8,681 nt of DNA from contig JAEZIT010000027.1 in NCBI GenBank assembly GCA_023436495.1, forward strand, positions 1 to 8,681. Direction: 5' to 3'. A program made the position numbers and the translations under genes. This DNA is from Acidobacteriota bacterium (lineage in GTDB: Bacteria > Acidobacteriota > Blastocatellia > Pyrinomonadales > Pyrinomonadaceae). The notes beneath the pieces are model-generated. The model saw nothing but the letters and a program-made list of their open reading frames with translations, did not search any database and was not told the origin of the DNA. Of the stretch, positions 1 to 4,063 are shown one piece after another; the first letter of the stretch is position 1; each line of letters opens with the position of its first letter.

Positions 1-37
1 AATCCTCATGTAACCTACACTTTGTTACTTGACCTGT

Positions 38-114
38 CGGGGCGTGGCTCAGCCTGGTAGAGCGCACGGTTCGGGACCGTGAGGTCGGAGGGTCGAATCC
101 TCTCGCCCCGACCA
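38..114 (+). tRNA. tRNA-Pro with CGG anticodon
   Basis: This is a complete 77-nt cloverleaf that decodes CCG proline codons. The acceptor stem pairs 38-44 (CGGGGCG) with 104-110 (CGCCCCG). A111 is the discriminator and CCA (112-114) is encoded in the gene. The anticodon stem CACGG (65-69) pairs with CCGTG (77-81) around the loop TTCGGGA, placing the anticodon CGG at 72-74. The T arm carries the usual GTCGAAT loop at 92-98. The sequence closely resembles bacterial tRNA-Pro. It is followed after 9 bases by a terminator, so it looks like a single-gene transcript or the last gene of one. tRNA genes often mark genomic-island edges, but I see no second copy of its 3' end in the window. Confidence 0.97.
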
Positions 115-123
115 TTATATTTC

Positions 124-156
124 AAAAGCTTTCGGCTTTCTGCCGGAAGCTTTTTT
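124..156 (+). terminator. Rho-independent terminator of the tRNA-Pro transcript
   Basis: AAGCTTTCGG (126-135) pairs with CCGGAAGCTT (143-152), a 10-bp stem with one G.U pair and a 7-nt loop. It is extended by A-T pairs at the base and followed by a run of six T (151-156). It starts 9 bases after the tRNA 3' end, which fits termination of that transcript. Confidence 0.88.
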
Positions 157-438
157 AATTTCCAGCACGATAATCCGCAAAAACCGCCGTGGGCAGTGTC
201 TCCTAACTAGTAGTAGACATGTCTGCCTCTTTGAATCGCTCGTTCTGGCATGTCTGTCGTCGCGAAGGATTTCCACAATAGGATATTTGTACAGCTTCAA
301 TATCCGATGAACAGGCAAATTGCAGTGGGAAATTTCACTCACTCCAATGGGTAATTTTACAATTAATTACACATACATCCCATCGCAGATTTTGCCTGCT
401 TGTCCGATTATCCCAATGGTTTGCACATTTTTCGGCAT
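157..438. other. Gene-free region upstream of a sigma-54 promoter, with candidate activator sites
   Basis: No convincing gene is seen here on either strand: the short open frames lack ribosome sites and recognisable protein character. Several inverted or repeated motifs lie where a sigma-54 enhancer-binding protein would bind. GGATATT (281-287) and AATATCC (299-305) form a 7-bp inverted repeat with an 11-bp spacer, centred about 170 bp before the predicted start of transcription. GTAATT (351-356) and AATTAC (365-370) form a second inverted repeat. CATGTCTG occurs twice in direct orientation (218-225 and 249-256), 31 bp or about three helical turns apart, and the first copy overlaps the palindrome AGACATGTCT (215-224). 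The part from about 330 to 430 is AT-rich, as expected for DNA that must bend. Each of these matches alone could be chance. Confidence 0.35.
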
Positions 439-453
439 TGGCACAAGATTTGC
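439..453 (+). promoter_or_regulatory. Sigma-54 (RpoN) -24/-12 promoter for the first regulator gene
   Basis: TGGCAC (439-444), then five bases, then TTGC (450-453) matches the sigma-54 consensus TGGCAC-N5-TTGC at every fixed position. The invariant GG (440-441) and GC (452-453) have the required 10-base spacing. Transcription would start near 465, giving a leader of about 187 nt before the ATG at 652. By simple counting, a full match to the ten fixed bases is expected about 0.02 times in a window of this size on both strands, and this one is intergenic and correctly oriented. A sigma-54 promoter needs an ATP-driven enhancer-binding protein. None is encoded here, and the two regulators downstream have no AAA+ domain, so the activator must lie elsewhere. 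Confidence 0.78.
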
Positions 454-464
454 GAAGGATTGGC

Positions 465-636
465 TAACCTATAAAGTAATTGGTCATTGTCGTTTGAATA
501 GTATATTTCTGCCCGCTGAGATGTAGCAGCGGGCCGCCGTCGAGGTGCCGCAAATCGCCGAAATAACTAGGCTTGAAGGCCCTGCGGTATCGGCCGCGAC
601 GGTTCGCTCAGTTAAGGTTAACGGCTCTTAAAATGT
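465..636 (+). promoter_or_regulatory. Structured 5' leader of the first regulator mRNA
   Basis: If transcription starts near 465, the leader can form two consecutive hairpins. The first pairs GCCCGCTG (511-518) with CAGCGGGC (527-534), a perfect 8-bp stem with an 8-nt loop. The second is longer: CCGTCG (537-542) pairs with CGACGG (597-602), and after a small asymmetric bulge, 544-552 pairs with 583-591 (nine pairs, two of them G.U). No T-run follows either hairpin, so they do not look like ordinary terminators. GTTAAGGTTAAC (611-622) is a further small inverted repeat. I do not recognise a known riboswitch class. A role in mRNA stability, protein binding or attenuation is possible but inferred only from the pairing. 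Confidence 0.4.
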
Positions 637-642
637 AAGGAG
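637..642 (+). promoter_or_regulatory. Ribosome binding site that fixes the start of the first regulator
   Basis: AAGGAG is a strong Shine-Dalgarno sequence. It abuts an ATG at 643, which is too close to be used, and lies 9 bases before the in-frame ATG at 652. This favours 652 as the start. It is the best ribosome site in the window. Confidence 0.75.
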
Positions 643-651
643 ATGCATATC

Positions 652-1353
652 ATGCACACAATTTTCCCAAATATTTCACGAAAGACCACAAAAGTAACCG
701 TCCTCGCAACCTTGACCCTTGACCGGACGTACCTGCACACACTTTTGGATGATGATCGGCAGCTGTCCGTGATCGACACGGTTGGCGGCCGCGAAGATCT
801 GCTCCGATCCGTCAATCGTAACGCTCCGGATGTAGTATTGCTCTGTCTCTTAAAGAACGAGGGCGAGAATCTGGAAATGCTTGAAGACCTCTTCAAGGCC
901 GTCCCTCAGACAAAGGTCGTAATTCTCTCGAGCCCCGATAGCCAGCTTGATCAGCCCGCAGCACTTAAAATCGGTGTCACAGGTATCGTCGGAACTAATC
1001 AAAGCACAAAGGTCCTGGTTCGGGCGATTCGCCAGGTTTCGGAAGGCGAAGTGTGGCTTAATCAGAAATTGATCGCGCAGCTTCTAGGCAAAAACTTCGG
1101 CTCTGAAGGCGCCGCTCCGCGTTCGCGATCACTGTACAATGACGATCTGACGCATCGCGAACTCGAAGTTGTGCGTATGATCGGATACGGAATGAAGAAC
1201 AAAGAGATATCTAAGAAACTCTTTATCAGCGAGGCGACCGTTCGCCATCACCTCAGCTCGATCTACGGAAAGCTTAATATCGAAGACCGGCTAAATCTCG
1301 CTATTTACGCATATCGGCAGCGGATCGTTCAGCCGTCAGCTTCAACAGTGTGA
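652..1353 (+). CDS. LuxR/NarL-family regulator with degenerate receiver (phospho-Asp replaced by Cys65)
   Basis: A 233-aa cytoplasmic transcription regulator with the NarL/FixJ response-regulator layout. The N-terminal receiver-like domain covers about residues 14-130. A conserved linker (RAIRQVSEG) follows, then a LuxR-type helix-turn-helix at about 164-227, with LTHRE at its start, the GMKNKEISKKLFIS core, and a recognition helix at about 193-208. The DNA-binding part looks fully intact. The receiver does not. The acidic pair that binds Mg2+ is Ala-Thr (about 19-20), the phospho-acceptor Asp in the usual PDVVLLD context is Cys65 (PDVVLLC), and the conserved Lys near 115 is Thr. Only the switch Ser (Ser93) remains. 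Aspartyl phosphorylation therefore looks impossible, and the protein may be constitutive or respond to something else. The ATG at 643 is an alternative start, rejected on ribosome-site spacing. The gene has its own sigma-54 promoter and terminator. Its target is unknown; the polysaccharide genes downstream are a reasonable guess. Confidence 0.93.
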   Translation: MHTIFPNISRKTTKVTVLATLTLDRTYLHTLLDDDRQLSVIDTVGGREDLLRSVNRNAPDVVLLCLLKNEGENLEMLEDLFKAVPQTKVVILSSPDSQLDQPAALKIGVTGIVGTNQSTKVLVRAIRQVSEGEVWLNQKLIAQLLGKNFGSEGAAPRSRSLYNDDLTHRELEVVRMIGYGMKNKEISKKLFISEATVRHHLSSIYGKLNIEDRLNLAIYAYRQRIVQPSASTV

Positions 1354-1370
1354 TCACTCCTCGCCAACAT

Positions 1371-1415
1371 GCCGGCCCGGTTCAACTACCTCACTGAACC
1401 GGGCCGGCTATTTGT
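1371..1415 (+). terminator. Strong hairpin terminator after the first regulator
   Basis: GCCGGCCCGGTTCA (1371-1384) pairs perfectly with 1395-1408, a 14-bp GC-rich stem with a 10-nt loop, starting 17 bases after the stop codon. The downstream tract (TATTTGTGT) is only moderately T-rich, so termination may be incomplete, but the stem is the strongest in the window. It suggests that the first and second regulator genes are separate transcription units. The stem is symmetric enough to act on either strand. Confidence 0.75.
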
Positions 1416-1723
1416 GTAACGGGTGCAACACAAATGTATATGGCCGTATAAGGACAATATTATCCTTGCAGTGAAAAAGATTGTCCGTTTATTCGATTTA
1501 GCTACACGCCGCAAAGTGTAGTCTCATAGGCACGAAAACATTATCAGTACCAACACGGTGACGGGACGCCGAGCAATTCGCGGGTCCCCACGCAGGCACA
1601 TATCGGGCGGTCACGGATTACGTGGTCGACGATTGCCAAAGCATGGCCCGCCATCGTCGGCACATTCATACCATATCGGGTTCATGAACACTGGATCCCG
1701 AATTGGACAGAGATCAAATCTAT
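1409..1723 (+). promoter_or_regulatory. Intergenic region upstream of the second regulator, with competing inverted repeats
   Basis: About 300 bases without a gene. An 18-bp near-palindrome lies at 1450-1467 (AAGGA-C-AATATT-A-TCCTT, one mismatched pair). Its GGACAAT (1452-1458) can instead pair perfectly with ATTGTCC (1480-1486) across 21 bases. CTACAC (1502-1507) and GTGTAG (1516-1521) form another 6-bp inverted repeat. The first element could be a regulator operator or part of a folded leader. I see no convincing -35/-10 pair and no sigma-54 site: the closest sequence, near 1624-1637, has the spacing one base short. A promoter is required here only if the terminator at 1371-1408 is efficient. 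Confidence 0.35.
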
Positions 1724-2425
1724 ATGGACGCTAGAAATGAAATCAGGATCATTATCGTCGGGGATTACTTGATCTTTCGCAACGGACTTAAGATGCTTCT
1801 GGAAACCGAGAAGAACATCCGGGTCGTGGGCGAAGCGGCTGATCTTGCCGAGGCCGCGGGGTTGTTAAACAAAGTTAAGCCCGCCATCCTTCTCATCGAA
1901 TCAGCGGAGATCGACGACAACCATTTCGAGGCTTTTCTAACTTCCCTTCCGCAGGACACACCGACTATCGTTTTAACGAATTCCCGAAGCCCCGAGAAGC
2001 TGCAGAGGTACCTTTTGCTCGGGGTCGACGGACTCGTATCGAAGGAGCAGACGGCAGACGTTCTGATCAATGCTATCCGACAGGTCAGCGAAGGTGATAT
2101 GTGGTTCGACCGGCGACTGATGGGCGATACGATCAAACAGTTGGTGAACGAAAAGAAATCCATGCCGGAAAAACTTTATTCTTACAACTGCGCCGTGCTC
2201 ACCGACCGCGAGCGCGAGGTTTTGCTGCTTATTTGCCAAGGCATGAAAAACAAGGTCATCGCGGACAATCTGTTCATCACCGAAACAACCGTTCGCCATC
2301 ACCTTACCTCGATCTTTGAAAAGCTCAAGGTCAACAGCCGGCTCGAATTGGTAGTTCATGCATTCAAGGAGAAGCTCGTTGAAATTCCGGTCGCAAATTT
2401 GCCGTCATTCAGCAATTTCGAATGA
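1724..2425 (+). CDS. LuxR/NarL-family regulator with Glu59 at the phospho-acceptor site
   Basis: A 233-aa NarL/FixJ-type transcription regulator, paralogous to the gene upstream. Shared stretches include AIRQVSEG in the linker and KNK...LFI..TTVRHHL..I..KL in the DNA-binding domain. The receiver covers about residues 6-122 and the LuxR helix-turn-helix about 157-220, with LTDRERE at its start. The receiver is closer to canonical than its neighbour's: the switch Thr85 and Lys107 are kept, and one of the two acidic pocket residues remains (Gly13-Asp14). The phospho-acceptor Asp, however, is Glu59 (PAILLIE). Asp-to-Glu changes mimic phosphorylation in some response regulators, so a permanently active state is plausible but not shown. 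ATG at 1724 was chosen because AGAG lies about 10 bases upstream and the length then matches the paralogue. A TTG at 1703 in the same frame would add seven residues. No sensor kinase gene is adjacent. Confidence 0.92.
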   Translation: MDARNEIRIIIVGDYLIFRNGLKMLLETEKNIRVVGEAADLAEAAGLLNKVKPAILLIESAEIDDNHFEAFLTSLPQDTPTIVLTNSRSPEKLQRYLLLGVDGLVSKEQTADVLINAIRQVSEGDMWFDRRLMGDTIKQLVNEKKSMPEKLYSYNCAVLTDREREVLLLICQGMKNKVIADNLFITETTVRHHLTSIFEKLKVNSRLELVVHAFKEKLVEIPVANLPSFSNFE

Positions 2426-2683
2426 CCGCAAGCTGCGTCTAGTCCTATTAGCCTACGCGGACTATATCTTCTTCCGATGTACAGATGTACAGGTTGGACT
2501 AGATTTATAGGTATGCGGACCGAAGTATAAGACTTGCCGCCGAATGCGGTGGAAACAACTCACGCGGTGGCAGCCAATAATATGAATTGCCGCCTGCACG
2601 TCTCGCCCGGCGAGATTTCCTTTATGGTTTTAGGCAGGACGAAATTATAGGTTCTGCCATCGCACTGTATTGCAACAAAACGT
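2426..2683 (+). promoter_or_regulatory. Intergenic region before the polysaccharide operon, rich in inverted repeats
   Basis: This 258-base gap probably holds the promoter and leader of the downstream operon. CTAGTCC (2439-2445) can pair with GGACTA at 2459-2464 or, over seven bases, with GGACTAG at 2496-2502, so two mutually exclusive folds are possible. GATGTACA is repeated in tandem at 2476-2491. TCTCGCC-C-GGCGAGA (2601-2615) is a perfect 7+1+7 palindrome, a possible operator. GGCAGGAC (2633-2640) pairs with GTTCTGCC (2651-2658) with one G.U, forming a hairpin 25 bases before the next ATG. No clear -35/-10 pair, T-run terminator or known riboswitch is recognised. Confidence 0.4.
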
Positions 2684-2992
2684 ATGAACGAGAGTAAGGC
2701 GACCCAAAAGAAACAGCAGCGAAAGGAGCGAAAGGACCTTAAGCGAAAGAAAAAGAATGCCCTCATCGTTTGCCAGGATGGAAAGGAGTATTGGACAACC
2801 CAGAATCAGTTCTGGCAATGGGTCCGCGAACGCGTGATCGTAAAAGAGGGTGATTTCCCGCTGACCGGGCGATTCACTCGGGCGAACGAAGAGAAAACCG
2901 TGATCATAAGCAATACGGTCCTGAATCTTGCTCATCCTAACCACCTTCGTGAGGCATTGTATTCACGGCGCTTCCGCAGCAACAACAAATAG
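2684..2992 (+). CDS. Small, strongly basic protein of unknown function
   Basis: This 102-aa reading frame is not recognised. Residues about 5-24 are almost entirely Lys, Arg, Gln and Glu, a charged and probably disordered or nucleic-acid-binding tail. A compact segment follows with a hydrophobic start (NALIVCQDGKEYW, about 24-36), a Trp-rich patch (QFWQWVRERV, about 42-51) and GDFPLTGRFT near 56-65. There is no signal peptide and no membrane segment. Codon use resembles its neighbours and the frame is open for more than 300 bases. It ends 3 bases before the first possible start of the export gene, which supports a real gene at the head of the operon. There is no clear ribosome site at ATG 2684. 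It could be a small regulator or an accessory factor of polysaccharide synthesis, but nothing seen proves either. Confidence 0.65.
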   Translation: MNESKATQKKQQRKERKDLKRKKKNALIVCQDGKEYWTTQNQFWQWVRERVIVKEGDFPLTGRFTRANEEKTVIISNTVLNLAHPNHLREALYSRRFRSNNK

Positions 2993-3022
2993 AAGATGCG
3001 ACACATTCGACGGATACGAGAG

Positions 3023-4024
3023 ATGAAAGGATTTGTTCTCGATCGAGGGAAATCGGTTTTTTTCGTTGCCGTACTAGGGATGATCTTGGCATCTGCCGTA
3101 TGGTCACAGGCTTTGCCGGAACCGAGTGACGCTGCCGCCAATTACCGGATCGGGGCGGGGGACGTTCTGAAGGTCCTCGTGCTCAAACAGACGCTGCTGA
3201 CGCAGGACGCTGTCCGCGTCGGAAACGACGGTTCTATCCAAATGCCGATGATAGAGGGGACAATACCCGCCGCGTGCATGACCGAACAGGAGCTCGCCGA
3301 CGATCTTACCCGCAGGTACAAGAAATACATTCTCAACCCACAAATATATGTGTCGGTAACGGAATTCAACGCAAATTACGTTGCAGTGGTTGGCGCCGTT
3401 GTATCACCAGGCCGGTTTCGGCTGCAGCGTCCGATGCGTCTGTTGGAGCTGCTTACGTTCGTGAATGGACCGACCCAAAATGCGGGGCCCGAGCTGCAGG
3501 TGATCCGCGACCTGACAGCCAGGCAATGCGGCGTCCTTACGGTCGCAGGTAACGGCTCCTCTGCGACAAGCGAAAATGGCCAGCAGGAGATCATTTCGAT
3601 ACCGCTCGCGTCGCTGCTAAATGGCAGTGAGGATGCAAATCTATCGGTCCAGCCCGGCGACGTGATCCGGATCGACGAAGCCGATGTCAAGCAAGCCTAT
3701 GTGATCGGAAATGTGAAGGCCGCAGTGACCGTGAACCTTAAAGAACCGGTCACACTGACACGCGCGATCGCAATGGCCGGCGGAACGGCGGCCGGGGCCA
3801 AGACCGATAAGATCAAGATCTCGCGGCAAGTGCCGGGAACACTGACGAAGACCGAGATCGTCGCGAATTTGAAGGACATCGAAGCTCGAAAGCAGGAAGA
3901 TATTCTTTTACAGGCAAACGATGTAATAGATGTCCCCGGGCCGTCCGGTGCGAGAAAATTCCTGAAAGATATTATGCGGTCGGTAGTTCCGGCCGTAACA
4001 CGAGTGCCTGTAATAATTCCGTAA
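3023..4024 (+). CDS. wza-like: Wza-family polysaccharide export protein (periplasmic/outer-membrane channel)
   Basis: A 333-aa exporter subunit. Proteins of this family form the outer-membrane ring through which capsule or exopolysaccharide leaves the cell, docking onto a Wzc-type protein, and such a protein is encoded next. From ATG 3023 it begins with a clean signal peptide: basic residues up to Lys10, a hydrophobic core at about 12-27, and cleavage probably after SQA at residue 30. A Poly_export domain (about 40-115) opens with YRIGAGDVLKV. Two SLBB-type ligand-binding segments follow, starting near 119 (YVAVVGAVVSPGRF) and near 225 (AYVIGNVK), and a short amphipathic helix lies at about 310-326. 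Unlike E. coli Wza there is no lipobox Cys, so it is probably not a lipoprotein. ATG 2996 in the same frame would add nine residues ahead of the signal peptide and is the alternative start. Neither start has a strong ribosome site. Confidence 0.92.
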   Translation: MKGFVLDRGKSVFFVAVLGMILASAVWSQALPEPSDAAANYRIGAGDVLKVLVLKQTLLTQDAVRVGNDGSIQMPMIEGTIPAACMTEQELADDLTRRYKKYILNPQIYVSVTEFNANYVAVVGAVVSPGRFRLQRPMRLLELLTFVNGPTQNAGPELQVIRDLTARQCGVLTVAGNGSSATSENGQQEIISIPLASLLNGSEDANLSVQPGDVIRIDEADVKQAYVIGNVKAAVTVNLKEPVTLTRAIAMAGGTAAGAKTDKIKISRQVPGTLTKTEIVANLKDIEARKQEDILLQANDVIDVPGPSGARKFLKDIMRSVVPAVTRVPVIIP

Positions 4025-4027
4025 CCA

Positions 4028-4051
4028 CACCGCCGCCTCGACCGGGCGGTG
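4028..4051 (+). other. GC-only hairpin between the export and kinase genes
   Basis: CACCGCC (4028-4034) pairs perfectly with GGCGGTG (4045-4051) across a 10-nt loop, 3 bases after the export gene's stop. The 3' arm contains the only purine-rich stretch before the next start and an alternative GTG start at 4049-4051. Folding could therefore reduce translation of the kinase gene or mark an mRNA processing point. There is no T-run, so it is not a typical terminator. Confidence 0.4.
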
Positions 4052-4063
4052 CCGAATGTGCGT

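Noticed and set aside
15..24. CTACACTTTG, the reverse complement of a 10-mer at 1512-1521
   Set aside because: A single 10-base match with no flanking similarity; too short to call a repeat or attachment site.
38..114. tRNA-Pro as the boundary of an integrated island
   Set aside because: No integrase, no second copy of the tRNA 3' end and no transposase is visible in the window; position alone is not enough.
115..342. Minus-strand open frame of 75 aa over the tRNA terminator and upstream region
   Set aside because: It covers the terminator, lacks a ribosome site and has no recognisable protein character.
320..526. Plus-strand open frame of 68 aa in the gene-free region
   Set aside because: It overlaps the sigma-54 promoter and leader, has no ribosome site, and its composition follows the local AT-rich DNA.
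1624..1637. Sigma-54-like sequence TGGTCG...TTGC upstream of the second regulator
   Set aside because: The GG to GC spacing is one base short and the TGGCAC half is poor.
2660..2674. Sigma-54-like sequence (TCGCAC...TTGCA) just before the small basic protein gene
   Set aside because: The spacing is one base too short and the invariant GG is CG; sigma-54 tolerates neither well.
2645..2944. Minus-strand 99-aa frame opposite the small basic protein
   Set aside because: Its Leu/Phe-rich part is the antisense of the Lys/Arg-rich tail of the plus-strand gene, as expected of a shadow frame.
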